A stretch of DNA of 64,000 nucleotides from Vicinamibacterales bacterium. GTDB taxonomy: Bacteria; Acidobacteriota; Vicinamibacteria; Vicinamibacterales; UBA823. The stretch spans positions 115,246 through 179,245 of the forward strand of contig DASCOS010000034.1 of NCBI GenBank assembly GCA_036012125.1, in the 5' to 3' direction. Positions within the stretch are counted from its first letter, which is position 1, and every line of letters begins with the position of its first letter. Shown piece after piece: positions 40,772 to 49,430 of this stretch. Position numbers and translations under genes: made by a program. The notes beneath the pieces were generated by a model that had not been told where the DNA came from, searched no databases, and was given only the letters and a program-made list of their open reading frames with translations.

Positions 40772-41487
40772 AAGTCACCATTCGTAACACCTGGGCCCAC
40801 TAAAGAGCGGAACTCTATCTCGTCCACCGGTACAAAACGCACAGTATCCCCCGCCGTAAACAGAAACGGTTCCTCACGATTTGGATCGAACGGATAGAAT
40901 GCCGAGCGTCCAATGAGTTGCCATCCGCCTGGTGTGGCGGAAGGATAAATTCCAGTCTGACAGTCAGCAATACCCACAGTACCAGCCAAGACAGATACTC
41001 TCGGCGTCTCACGTCTGGGCATTGCAATCCGCTCATTAACCTTTGCCATATAGGCAAATCCTGGTACGAAACCTAACAGATAGACCCGGTAGGCAACCTC
41101 CGAATGGAGACGTACCACATCGTCGGTTGAACAGCCTGCGTAATTTGCAACGGCTTCTAGATCAGGTCCATACACACCCCCGTAACAAACAGGAATCTCC
41201 CTTGGTGATCGGGATGGTGCCAACACTGTCGCCGTAGTAGTAGCAGTATTAGTAACGTGGCGTGTAATGGCAGAGATTAGACTCTCGAGATTGGTACGTA
41301 GCGGATCAAAGCAGACGGTAACCGAAGCATAGCTTGAAATGACATCGCGGACCCCTTCGATTTGCTCCTGACGAAGTGTCGCTGCGATCGCGACAACCTG
41401 CGCGTTCAGAGTAGAATCGATTTCAGTGCCTAACTCGACGACGAGCGCAGAGTCTCCAGCCGCGCGAATCTCGACAGGAGCTGTCAT
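40768..41487 (-). CDS. pxpB: 5-oxoprolinase subunit B (KipI-like)
   Basis: 239-residue PxpB/KipI. ALVVELG at the start, VISSYASVTVCFDP, ICYGGVYGPDL-like IPVCYGGVYGPDLE, and GFVPGFAYMAKV, PRRETPRVSVLAGTVGIA, YPSATPGGWQLIGR are diagnostic. KipI inhibits the sporulation kinase KinA in Bacillus, but elsewhere PxpABC is 5-oxoprolinase. It overlaps mpl by 4 bp and pxpC by 4 bp, so all three are translationally coupled. Confidence 0.93.
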   Translation of the reverse strand: MTAPVEIRAAGDSALVVELGTEIDSTLNAQVVAIAATLRQEQIEGVRDVISSYASVTVCFDPLRTNLESLISAITRHVTNTATTTATVLAPSRSPREIPVCYGGVYGPDLEAVANYAGCSTDDVVRLHSEVAYRVYLLGFVPGFAYMAKVNERIAMPRRETPRVSVLAGTVGIADCQTGIYPSATPGGWQLIGRSAFYPFDPNREEPFLFTAGDTVRFVPVDEIEFRSLVGPGVTNGDF

Positions 41488-42878
41488 GCGACACTCAACG
41501 CAGTCAAAAGTTTATTGTGAATACCGGCGAATGCCCCATTCGACATGATCACAATTTGATCACCCTCACGGGCCTCTTCAGCCACGACCTTTACAATATC
41601 CTCCACCTCGGAAAGATATCTTGCCCGGACTCCATTCGTAGTCAGCATTGCAATGACCCGCTCTGGTGAGAGTCGCATGGCTTCAGCAACTGTCTTGCGG
41701 TAGACAGGCGCTAGGACGACTTCATCGGCTTTCATCAGAGCCGATACAAGATCCGCCTCAACCAGTCGACGACAGGCAGTCGCCGAGCGAGGTTCAAAAA
41801 TTGCCCAAATGCGTCGACCAGGATAGGCTGCCCTGACCGCCGCCAACGTCTCAGCTACAGCCGTCGGATGATGCGCAAAATCGTCATAGAGCGTAACCCC
41901 GCGAACTTCGCCCAACGACTCAAGTCGTCGTTTTACACCCTCGAACGTCGCTACACCATTAGCGATGTCTTTTGCATCCACGCCTGCCGCCGCCGCCATC
42001 GCCGTCGCCGCAAGCACATTCCGAACGTTGTAGTCACCTAGCAACGGAGAAGTTATCCTCACAAATGGTTCGTCGTCTCTCTCAATCCAAAACTCAGTAC
42101 CTATTTCAACCGTCGTAATCGAAACCGCTTTCCAGTCAGCGCCTGAACTGAGTCCGAACGACTCAACACGACAGTGGGCTTCATCCCGAAGCGCGAAGGC
42201 TTCGTCGCTATCAGCACCAACTATCAGGAGACCCTGCCCAGGAATAAGTCGAACTAGCCGACGAAACTCGAGACGAATAGCATCAAGATCGTCAAAAATG
42301 TCCGCGTGATCAAATTCCAGATTGCCAACCACAGCCACATCTGGAAGATACTTAAGAAACTTCGCCGTCTTATCAAAGAATGCACTATCGTATTCGTCTC
42401 CCTCGATAACGAATTCCCGACCTCGGCCAAGCCGATGGCTCGCCCCAAAATTCTTAGCCACCCCTCCCATCAACAGGCTCGGATCGCGACCAGCATGTGT
42501 TAGTAGCCACGCGACAAGCGCTGCGGTCGTCGTCTTACCATGTGTGCCTGCAACGACGAATGATCGAGAATCCCATAGGAATTGGTTGCGCACAACTTCC
42601 GGAAGAGAAGCGTAGGCCATTTTTTGATCAAGCACCGCTTCGAGTTCCACATTTCCGCGCGAAATAGCATTTCCAACAATGACGAGATCCACATCACCAC
42701 TGATCTGCTCAGGTCGAAAGTCATCAAAGGGCTCGATTCCTTCAGCCGCCAAAACGTCGCTCATCGGAGGATAAATCGCTTGGTCTGAGCCTTGCACGTC
42801 GACACCGCGCTGCTTGAGCATGACCGCGAGAGTCGCCATCGCTGTGCCACCGATACCGATAAAGTGAACGTGCCTCAC
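41484..42878 (-). CDS. mpl: UDP-MurNAc:tripeptide ligase Mpl
   Basis: 464-residue Mur ligase of the Mpl type, which joins recycled L-Ala-gamma-D-Glu-meso-DAP directly to UDP-MurNAc. N-terminal MRHVHFIGIGGTAMATLA and QGSD; ATP loop AGTHGKTTTAALVAWLL (about 110-127); DEYDSAFFDK and the C-terminal DDFAHHPTAV confirm the family and distinguish it from MurC by MxHFIGIGG/DDFAHHP context. It overlaps ldcA by 4 bp and pxpB by 4 bp. It belongs to a murein-recycling cluster with nagZ and ldcA. Confidence 0.94.
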   Translation of the reverse strand: MRHVHFIGIGGTAMATLAVMLKQRGVDVQGSDQAIYPPMSDVLAAEGIEPFDDFRPEQISGDVDLVIVGNAISRGNVELEAVLDQKMAYASLPEVVRNQFLWDSRSFVVAGTHGKTTTAALVAWLLTHAGRDPSLLMGGVAKNFGASHRLGRGREFVIEGDEYDSAFFDKTAKFLKYLPDVAVVGNLEFDHADIFDDLDAIRLEFRRLVRLIPGQGLLIVGADSDEAFALRDEAHCRVESFGLSSGADWKAVSITTVEIGTEFWIERDDEPFVRITSPLLGDYNVRNVLAATAMAAAAGVDAKDIANGVATFEGVKRRLESLGEVRGVTLYDDFAHHPTAVAETLAAVRAAYPGRRIWAIFEPRSATACRRLVEADLVSALMKADEVVLAPVYRKTVAEAMRLSPERVIAMLTTNGVRARYLSEVEDIVKVVAEEAREGDQIVIMSNGAFAGIHNKLLTALSVA

Positions 42879-43798
42879 GAAACCGCCGCCTCCTCAATAA
42901 CTAAACGTGGCCTACTTTCTGTGCTGAGCCGAGCACGCACACCGAACGGCAAGGTAATCGCCGACCCCCGTGTATGACCAGAAGGAAAGCCGAACACAAC
43001 AGGGCCCCTAAAATCTGAAAGTAAATCAGCAACCGTCGCCCTGGCCGTTGGTTCGCCGGCCGGTTCATCGCAACTTGGTAACTCACCCCATATAACTCCT
43101 GAGGCCCTACTTAAGAGACCGCTCAATCGCAATTGGGTTAACATGCGGTCGAGCCGGTATGGACGCTCGCCGCTCTCGTCGATGAACAGCAAGAACGGTT
43201 TCTGAGGTGCAAACGCATATGGCGTACCCAGTGAAGCCACGAGCTGGGTCAGAGTGCCTCCGAGGAGAGTCCCCGTAGCTTCACCAGGATTCAGAGTCTC
43301 AAGGCTATCAGGTGAGAGTTCCCCGAATGGTTCGGCTACCATCGTCACTCGCTTCAGGGACTCCCGGTCATAGGCTCCTTCACCCTTAGACAGACGTCCA
43401 ACGACCGTGGGACCGTGGAACCCGACCACGCCACATCCGGTTGTAAGATGTGCAAGCAAACTAGTTAAATCGCTGTAACCAAGGAACACCTTCGGGCTTC
43501 GTCGCAATTCGGTTGGGGTAAGCCACGGGAGCAGCTGAACGCTGCCATAGCCTCCTCGCGCTCCAACCAGACCGGCAATATCAGGATCAAGCCAAGCCTT
43601 ACGGAACGCCTCAGCTCGTTCTGCGGCCTCGCCAGCAACGTAGACACGTCGATCAAAAACACTCTCGTCATAAACTGGGTCAAATCCGAGCGCCCGCAAT
43701 TCGGTAAGACCAAGCTCAAACTCCGAACGGTCGAATCCACTTGCTGGGGCAACGATCGCCAGGCGGTCACCTGGACGTAAAGCCTTGGGTTTTAGCAT
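42875..43798 (-). CDS. ldcA: LD-carboxypeptidase (S66)
   Basis: 307-residue S66 peptidase that cuts the terminal D-Ala from recycled murein tetrapeptide, giving the tripeptide that Mpl uses. The nucleophile lies in GYSDLTSLL (about residue 107), GFHGPTVVG follows, FIDESGERPYRLDRML holds the conserved Glu, and PSGHTRGSAITLPFG the catalytic His. Normal length. It is 51 bp after nagZ and overlaps mpl. Confidence 0.93.
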   Translation of the reverse strand: MLKPKALRPGDRLAIVAPASGFDRSEFELGLTELRALGFDPVYDESVFDRRVYVAGEAAERAEAFRKAWLDPDIAGLVGARGGYGSVQLLPWLTPTELRRSPKVFLGYSDLTSLLAHLTTGCGVVGFHGPTVVGRLSKGEGAYDRESLKRVTMVAEPFGELSPDSLETLNPGEATGTLLGGTLTQLVASLGTPYAFAPQKPFLLFIDESGERPYRLDRMLTQLRLSGLLSRASGVIWGELPSCDEPAGEPTARATVADLLSDFRGPVVFGFPSGHTRGSAITLPFGVRARLSTESRPRLVIEEAAVS

Positions 43799-43849
43799 TC
43801 GCGCAACCTACTACGGATTACGCTGACATCAAGTTCATTCAGAACACCG

Positions 43850-44941
43850 TCAGGCATGGTGAGCTATTTCCTCGGCAATCATCCTGTATTCCTTACGCCC
43901 GATCCAATCTTCGACACGACCTTTAGGCCTTCTTAACGGCAACTTTGTTAAATACCGCTCCTTCACTTTCCGATGCCGCCCGAGAGAATTCTCCAGGTCG
44001 TGCATTGCCAAGCTACCCTGCTCCGCCGCGTGTATAAGAGCTTCTAACACACCGGCATGACTCGCTGTATCGGTCCCGCACAACAGCAGCAGGTCGACAG
44101 TAGCGCCAACAGCTTCCACAGCAGCCTCCTCTATGCCATATCTCCCTGTTATCGCCTTCATTTCCATATCGTCCGTCACAACTAAGCCACCGTAATTCAA
44201 TTCACCCCTGAGCAGATCGTGCACTACGCGCCGTGATAGCGTCGCGGGCCGAACTTCATCAAGACTCCGAACTAGCAAATGCCCAGTCATAACCGACGCA
44301 ACATCTGCGCCAATCGCCGCACGAAATGGAACTAACTCCCGCTTGTCCAAACACGCCAAATCGATGTCGAGGATTGGTAGTTCATGGTGCGAGTCCTGAC
44401 TAGTGTCACCGTGTCCTGGAAAGTGCTTAGCACAAGCAGCGAGTCCCCCTGACTGCAAGGTTTCAATGATCGAAACTCCGAGTGTTGAAACGATAGCCGG
44501 ATTCTCAGACATTGCACGGTTGCCAATGACAGGATTCTTCGAATTCGTGTGTAGGTCCATGACTGGTGCGTAGTTGAGGGTAATACCGACAGCAGTTAAT
44601 TCAGAGGCGAGGGCTGATGCAAATCGGCGGGCTAGATTAGCGTCACGACTTTTGCCAAGTACTTGCATCGCAGGCCACTCCGTGAAGGGATCGCGAAGGC
44701 GAGCGACTCGACCACCCTCTTGGTCAACGCTGACCCACAATGGCCAATCCCGTCGAAGCGATTGCACCTCACGCGTAAGTTCAGCAACCTGATTTGGACT
44801 GTCGATATTGCGTGAAAACAAAATAACGCCACCAATATCAAACTCTTTCACCAACATGCGCAGTTCGTCAGGCACCGTGTAGCCATGAAAGCCCACAATG
44901 GCGAACTGCCCCACTTGACGACGAAACGCAGTTTGTGACAT
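43850..44941 (-). CDS. nagZ: Beta-N-acetylhexosaminidase NagZ (GH3)
   Basis: 363-residue GH3 enzyme releasing GlcNAc from anhydromuropeptides in the cytoplasm. VSVDQEGGRVARL, the catalytic loop in KHFPGHGDTSQDSHHELP (His-Asp dyad of NagZ) and the nucleophile Asp in VVTDDMEMKAI are clear. No signal peptide, so cytoplasmic. First gene of nagZ-ldcA-mpl-pxpB-pxpC on the minus strand. Its upstream region is shared with a plus-strand kinase gene. Confidence 0.94.
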   Translation of the reverse strand: MSQTAFRRQVGQFAIVGFHGYTVPDELRMLVKEFDIGGVILFSRNIDSPNQVAELTREVQSLRRDWPLWVSVDQEGGRVARLRDPFTEWPAMQVLGKSRDANLARRFASALASELTAVGITLNYAPVMDLHTNSKNPVIGNRAMSENPAIVSTLGVSIIETLQSGGLAACAKHFPGHGDTSQDSHHELPILDIDLACLDKRELVPFRAAIGADVASVMTGHLLVRSLDEVRPATLSRRVVHDLLRGELNYGGLVVTDDMEMKAITGRYGIEEAAVEAVGATVDLLLLCGTDTASHAGVLEALIHAAEQGSLAMHDLENSLGRHRKVKERYLTKLPLRRPKGRVEDWIGRKEYRMIAEEIAHHA

Positions 44942-45014
44942 GTCGCGTTAGTGATAGCTAGTGATCACTTGGGCTGTCCACCCAACTCACCCGTAGTCAC
45001 ATTATAATGCGCCA
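44942..45014. promoter_or_regulatory. Divergent promoter region nagZ / GHMP kinase with TATAAT at the kinase start
   Basis: A 73-bp spacer between divergent genes. AGTGATCACT (44960-44969) is a perfect 10-bp palindrome and a candidate operator. TATAAT (45003-45008) ends 6 nt before the GTG of the kinase, again suggesting a leaderless transcript. Confidence 0.5.
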
Positions 45015-46025
45015 GTGCAGCTCAAAGCGTCCGCCCCTATGCGGATTGACCTTGCCGGCGCCACCTTAGACATATGGCCTCTGTATCTGTACCACACAGA
45101 TGTTCAAACAATAAACGTTGCCGTGACTCTTAAAGCCCGCTGTTGGTTACAAACTCGTGATGACCGAAGGCTTGTTTTGCGGTCCCTCAACACCAATAAA
45201 CTCATTGAGGTTACACATCGATCGGAACTACCTGATGACCCTTCATGGAGCCTGATAAAACGCATCAGCGAATTCTTTGAGGGCGAAGGACTTAACATCG
45301 TAATTCAGAGTGATTCTCCAATTGGTGCAGGTATCGCTGGGTCTTCAGCCCTGAACGTTGCCACATGCGCCGCATTCACCAAGTGGCGAGGCCTCAACCT
45401 CTCCCCCGAGAAACTTCTCGACATCGCAATGAACATCGAGGCTCAAGTAATCAATGTGCCGACTGGTGCACAGGACTATCGCCCCGCTTATTACGGCGGT
45501 ATTTCCGCAATTGAGATGGGAGTTGGAGGAATAACGCGTGTGCCTCTCGACGTTGATACTCCTGCGATCGCCGATCGCCTAGTCGTCGCTTATAGTGGCG
45601 TTTCAAGACAATCAGGGATTAACAACTGGCAGGTCATGAAGGGAAGGATCGATGGAGAACCGAGCCTTATCGATCATTTTGAACAAATCTGTTTGGTTGC
45701 CAGAGCTATGCGGTCAGCATTGGTTGCTGGCAATTGGCGAGAGGTCGGCCATCAGATGAACCGAGAGTGGGAATTACGTAAATGTCTAGCTCCCGGGGTT
45801 ACCACCCCGGCTATTGATAATCTCATTAAGCAGGCCAGAAGCGTCGGTGCACTTGGGGCCAAAGTCTGTGGAGCGGGCGGAGGAGGATGCATCGTCAGCT
45901 TAGCGGAACCCACAGAGGTTGTCGCTGTATCCTCCGCATTAAGTAACGGCGGTGCAACGATACTGCCGTGTGACATCGACACGAACGGACTCCAGATCAC
46001 TCTTGGCGTGGCACCACCCGAATAA
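45015..46025 (+). CDS. GHMP-family sugar kinase, HddA-like
   Basis: 336-residue GHMP kinase. Start ASAPMRIDLAGATLDIWPLY, ATP-loop SPIGAGIAGSSALNVA (about 101-116), and C-terminal GAKVCGAGGGGCIVSL are the three GHMP motifs. Closest recognisable relatives are D-glycero-D-manno-heptose-7-phosphate kinase-type proteins, but no GmhB or other heptose gene is in the window, so the substrate is open. GTG start with TATAAT immediately upstream. Followed after 20 bp by a small basic protein. Confidence 0.88.
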   Translation: MQLKASAPMRIDLAGATLDIWPLYLYHTDVQTINVAVTLKARCWLQTRDDRRLVLRSLNTNKLIEVTHRSELPDDPSWSLIKRISEFFEGEGLNIVIQSDSPIGAGIAGSSALNVATCAAFTKWRGLNLSPEKLLDIAMNIEAQVINVPTGAQDYRPAYYGGISAIEMGVGGITRVPLDVDTPAIADRLVVAYSGVSRQSGINNWQVMKGRIDGEPSLIDHFEQICLVARAMRSALVAGNWREVGHQMNREWELRKCLAPGVTTPAIDNLIKQARSVGALGAKVCGAGGGGCIVSLAEPTEVVAVSSALSNGGATILPCDIDTNGLQITLGVAPPE

Positions 46026-46045
46026 CTTCGTCCATCTTCCTCGTC

Positions 46046-46267
46046 ATGGCTCCCACGGTTACAAGGAATAACGTCAGGCAAATACGGAAGCTGTATCTTG
46101 AGGCGACCCCGAGAACGATTCAGGGCAACGTGAATAAAGCCGTCGAGCTACTCAAGTCGCTGCCGACAGAGAGTGCACGTCAAGAAGCAGCAGTGTATAT
46201 GGACGGCCTATCGCAGTTACGATCCGAGTGGACTCTGGCGAAAAAACGCCGCGCCAAACACCGGTAA
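46046..46267 (+). CDS. Small basic protein downstream of the GHMP kinase
   Basis: 73 residues, strongly basic, with the C-terminal KKRRAKHR tail and a helical middle (QGNVNKAVELLKSLPTES). I do not recognise the family. Its position 20 bp after the kinase on the same strand, and codon use that does not look random, suggest a real gene, but its small size makes this uncertain. Confidence 0.5.
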   Translation: MAPTVTRNNVRQIRKLYLEATPRTIQGNVNKAVELLKSLPTESARQEAAVYMDGLSQLRSEWTLAKKRRAKHR

Positions 46268-46381
46268 AAGATGTGCTATTGATACTCGAGAAACAGGATG
46301 TCGACTATTCTGTTAAATAGTCTCTGAAGCAATAAATAAGGTGTCGTGGTGTTCACATCATCGAGTTTGGCAACTACGCCA

Positions 46382-46672
46382 CTATGACACCAGGTAGTCG
46401 CGGTAGTTATCACGGTTGATCAATACGGTGACAATCTCGCGCGCTGTGCCCAGTCGTCTCCCAGCGCGACCGTTTAGCGTAAACCTGAAGGCGCCAGCAT
46501 CAGAGACGTTAATGACAATCTCATTATCCGCCTCAACCTGAAGGCTTTCACCGGCTTGTACCAACCTAGACATTACGGGCTCACCATCAACAGTCAATTG
46601 CACCCAACAAGGACCCTGCGGCTCAATGTCGATTAGCAACGCACCTTCGCGAGTCGAAAGCGAAGTCTCCAC
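46382..46672 (-). CDS. RodZ-like C-terminal domain (DUF4115), separated by an in-frame stop from the N-terminal part
   Basis: 96 residues from a GTG. The segment WVQLTVDGEPVMSRLVQAGESLQVEADNEIVI ... FTLNGRAGRRLG follows the pattern of the RodZ C-terminal domain (DUF4115). It lies in exactly the same reading frame as the HTH gene upstream, and the frame is open back to the TAA at 46738-46736 that ends that gene. So it is most simply the C-terminal half of one RodZ-like gene. Whether it is translated on its own from the GTG is unknown. Confidence 0.7.
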   Translation of the reverse strand: METSLSTREGALLIDIEPQGPCWVQLTVDGEPVMSRLVQAGESLQVEADNEIVINVSDAGAFRFTLNGRAGRRLGTAREIVTVLINRDNYRDYLVS

Positions 46673-46735
46673 AAATGCGACCTCGCCAATCGACCCAACG
46701 ACATCCGTGGGTTTCGATGTCTGTGCTAAATCATT

Positions 46736-47146
46736 TTAAGTCGGTGAACCTAATCCAACAAAACTAAAATAGATTATTAAGCCAATAAGCGGAAGGCTAA
46801 AAGCCGTAAGTGTGAACCACACTCTAGCCATCTCTCGATGATTTTCAAAAATATGATCTCCCTCTTGCCAATCGGCTGCTCGTGGACCTCCCGCAACCAG
46901 GCCATCGATAGGGTGTGCTAACAAGAACTCTTGTAACGTCGCCTCGGGATCAAGACCAACCTCTGCCGCGTACGAACGCACAAATGACCTAAAGAAAATA
47001 CCCTTCGGTAAACAATCGACCTCATTACGCTCTAAGGATCTAAGCGTTCCAATAGCAATCCTTGTGGTTGCCGCAATCTCATCAAGGGTTAAACCACGCG
47101 CCTCCCGCGCCTCTCGCAACCGAGCCCCAATATCTACTTGCAGCAT
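46736..47146 (-). CDS. rodZ: RodZ-like N-terminal part: HTH domain plus transmembrane helix, ended by an in-frame TAA
   Basis: 136 residues. Residues 4-75 form the Xre-like HTH of RodZ (ARLREAREARGLTLDEIAATTRI ... LPKGIFFRSFVRSYA), then a linker, then one transmembrane helix near 110-130. RodZ binds MreB at the membrane and keeps cell shape. It ends at TAA 46736-46738 just after the helix, where RodZ normally continues with a periplasmic linker and DUF4115, which are present downstream in the same frame. The ATG 47146 is used; GTG 47149 is possible. Confidence 0.8.
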   Translation of the reverse strand: MLQVDIGARLREAREARGLTLDEIAATTRIAIGTLRSLERNEVDCLPKGIFFRSFVRSYAAEVGLDPEATLQEFLLAHPIDGLVAGGPRAADWQEGDHIFENHREMARVWFTLTAFSLPLIGLIIYFSFVGLGSPT

Positions 47147-47198
47147 CACGAATAATCCCCATCAGAATCGAACATTGTCGGATCTGGAACTACATACT

Positions 47199-47906
47199 CT
47201 AGACGTGAGACCTGGCACTGTCAAACGACCGTCGCACACGCTGAACAAGATCAGTGAGGCCAGCGGTCCAAGTAGAACCTGCCCTAGCCGATTCAATGAA
47301 TAGACCAATACCAGCAAAGCCCGCAGCACCAACCATCCACACTTTCTTGAGGCGATCCTCGTTAACGCCCCCAATGGCCACCACGGGTATCTCACTCTGA
47401 CTAATCACCCTCTCAAGTACACCAAGACCTGCGGGCACATCTGTCATAGCCTTGGAAGGGCTCGGAAATACAGTACCGAAGACCAAATAGTCCAAGGTTG
47501 AGGACATTGATAGCACCATCGATGAATCGTGAACTGCACGACTCACCAACCACGAAGGAGGACTGATCGTACGGACTCGTTCTGCCTTGACGGAGTCCTC
47601 ACGAAGGTGAACGCCCGCCGCACCACTCGCAAGTGCAACATCAGCACGATCGTTCACGACAACATGCATGGCACTGCCGGCCGTGGCTTTAACGCATCGC
47701 GAAACGAGCGACGTCAGTACCCGTCCCGATAAATCTCGTTCACGCACCTGAACAACTCCGATTCCAGCTACTGCCGCCGAAGTTACGAAGGTAACGAGAT
47801 TATTAATCTGACAATCCAGTGAAGCCCCTGGAGACAAACGTTGACGATCGGTAACAAGACAGATGAGCGGACCACGCGTTGATAACGTTTCACCCTTAGG
47901 ATTCAT
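47199..47906 (-). CDS. Second ThiE/TenI-like thiamine-phosphate synthase family protein
   Basis: 235 residues in the thiamine-phosphate synthase fold. QVRERDL, VVNDRADVALAS, VHLREDSV, VFGTVFPSPSK and AIGGVNEDR match the ThiE/TenI family, with VHLREDS where ThiE proper has HLGQED, closer to TenI. It may be a TenI-type thiazole tautomerase or a second thiamine-phosphate synthase. ATG 47906 is used; the frame is open upstream, inside the 108-residue gene. It lies in a minus-strand run with the small membrane protein upstream and the RodZ-like gene downstream. Confidence 0.82.
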   Translation of the reverse strand: MNPKGETLSTRGPLICLVTDRQRLSPGASLDCQINNLVTFVTSAAVAGIGVVQVRERDLSGRVLTSLVSRCVKATAGSAMHVVVNDRADVALASGAAGVHLREDSVKAERVRTISPPSWLVSRAVHDSSMVLSMSSTLDYLVFGTVFPSPSKAMTDVPAGLGVLERVISQSEIPVVAIGGVNEDRLKKVWMVGAAGFAGIGLFIESARAGSTWTAGLTDLVQRVRRSFDSARSHV

Positions 47907-48222
47907 TGGACCTGGGCTCGATAACTTCGACCGGATCTTCAAGAACCGACACTGCGACAGATTTATTAGGTGCATTATTTAATCGAGTATTCGCTATAAC
48001 CGTCATGATTTCGTCAAAGGCAACAATAAGATTAATCACACCGATTCCTGACACACCGCCCCGAACATAGTTGTTTTGAAGGACCACTCTTAACGTTGGA
48101 ATGACTTCGCCAAGAAGATTCCGATCCCAGTAAGTCGACCACGGAACGAAAGTCAACACCAGTCCCACTTCCAGAAAGTAAGCAACAAATAGCCAACCAC
48201 TTAGCGGAGAACCCATTAGCAC
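47896..48222 (-). CDS. Small membrane protein of unknown function
   Basis: 108 residues with two hydrophobic segments (about 8-26 and 54-76) and a charged, Glu-rich C-terminus. I do not recognise the family. It overlaps the start of the ThiE-like gene by 11 bp on the same strand, which supports it being real and co-expressed. A second ATG lies two codons later. Confidence 0.6.
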   Translation of the reverse strand: MLMGSPLSGWLFVAYFLEVGLVLTFVPWSTYWDRNLLGEVIPTLRVVLQNNYVRGGVSGIGVINLIVAFDEIMTVIANTRLNNAPNKSVAVSVLEDPVEVIEPRSNES

Positions 48223-48403
48223 GCGATCACAACTTTCGCTAAATACTTAATACCGCTATCGACATCGGGCTATCACCGGAGTCAACCGGCGTTACAACAA
48301 ATAGCCATGGTTATCGAACAAGTCACCAAGTCCATTACAGGAGGGCATTACACTTGAAAAACCAGAGAGGTCACTACAAATCAAAAGAAGTAACACCTCG
48401 AGA

Positions 48404-49063
48404 TCAGTGCGGTGCGTCACTCAGCGACGAACAGTGGAATGACCGTCGATGCACCGTCGAATAACCGTGGCAACTGATAGCAGCAAGATGCTTTGCCGTT
48501 GGGTAGCCTTTATGCCGGTCGAAGCCGTAGCGGGGATCTCGTTCGTGCAAAAGTCTCATGTGACGATCTCGTGTAACCTTAGCAATAATTGAGGCGGCAG
48601 CAATGGCCGAGCACCGACGGTCGCCACCGATAATGTGACGTTGCGGTAACTCAAGGTTTGGAATACAGAAACCGTCTACAAGTACAAAATCAGGAAGCGT
48701 CACTAAACCCATCACCGCGTCCCGCATCGCAGAGAACGTTGCTTGGTGAACATTTAACTTATCAATGACAAAGGGACTCGCCCAACCAACGCTCCACCCG
48801 TCTGCCAATGAAACGATTTCTTCATACAGACACTCGCGAGCCGAGGCAGATAAAAGCTTTGAGTCACAAACACCAGGAATGTGCCGGTCGGGATTTAGGA
48901 CGACGACTGCAGCAACCAATGGACCAGCCAGACATCCGCGCCCAACTTCATCGACTCCGGCTACCCTCGCAAACCCCAAACGCCTGATTGCGTTCTCAGT
49001 AGTACGACGAGCAGTAGGTCTGGGCATCCCAGCGCTTCTTCGCTTTGGTCGTCTGAGTGCCAA
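48404..49063 (-). CDS. rnhB: Ribonuclease HII
   Basis: 219-residue RNase HII that removes ribonucleotides from DNA. The active-site DEVGRG (Asp/Glu, about 41-46), CDSKLL, ASIIAKVTRDRHM, and GFDRHKGYPTAKH are standard. The N-terminus has about 30 extra basic residues. It is last of the rpsP-khpA-rimM-trmD-rplS-rnhB series, 13 bp after rplS. Confidence 0.96.
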   Translation of the reverse strand: MALRRPKRRSAGMPRPTARRTTENAIRRLGFARVAGVDEVGRGCLAGPLVAAVVVLNPDRHIPGVCDSKLLSASARECLYEEIVSLADGWSVGWASPFVIDKLNVHQATFSAMRDAVMGLVTLPDFVLVDGFCIPNLELPQRHIIGGDRRCSAIAAASIIAKVTRDRHMRLLHERDPRYGFDRHKGYPTAKHLAAISCHGYSTVHRRSFHCSSLSDAPH

Positions 49064-49076
49064 ACGGGGAAGAAAA

Positions 49077-49430
49077 TCAGGCCCTGGGTTTCGGCTTCCG
49101 CTCGCGCATCCTGGCGGCCTTCCCCCGAAGTTCTCGCAAATAATACAACTTCGACCGGCGTACTCGCGCCGATCTTACGACTTCAATGCGATCGACAATG
49201 GGCGAATGTAAAGGAAAAATCCGTTCAACTCCTTGTCCGAACGATACTTTGCGGACCGTGAATGACGCCCGAGCACCGCCTCGACGTTGAGCAATAACCA
49301 CGCCCTCAAATATCTGAACGCGCTCCTTCTCACCCTCACGGACCTTTACGTGAACCCTTACGGTATCGCCAGACTGCATTACTGGCCGCTCTACCAACTG
49401 GCCCCGTTCGATAGTTTCGATCGCGTTCAT
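49077..49430 (-). CDS. rplS: Ribosomal protein bL19
   Basis: 117-residue bL19. [46 protein letters not shown], and SKLYYLREL are characteristic. It overlaps trmD by 4 bp, so is translationally coupled. Confidence 0.97.
   Translation of the reverse strand: MNAIETIERGQLVERPVMQSGDTVRVHVKVREGEKERVQIFEGVVIAQRRGGARASFTVRKVSFGQGVERIFPLHSPIVDRIEVVRSARVRRSKLYYLRELRGKAARMRERKPKPRA

Noticed and set aside
40768..41487. Reading pxpB as a KipI sporulation-kinase inhibitor
   Set aside because: No KinA or sporulation genes are present and the gene content indicates a Gram-negative cell; the 5-oxoprolinase assignment is simpler.
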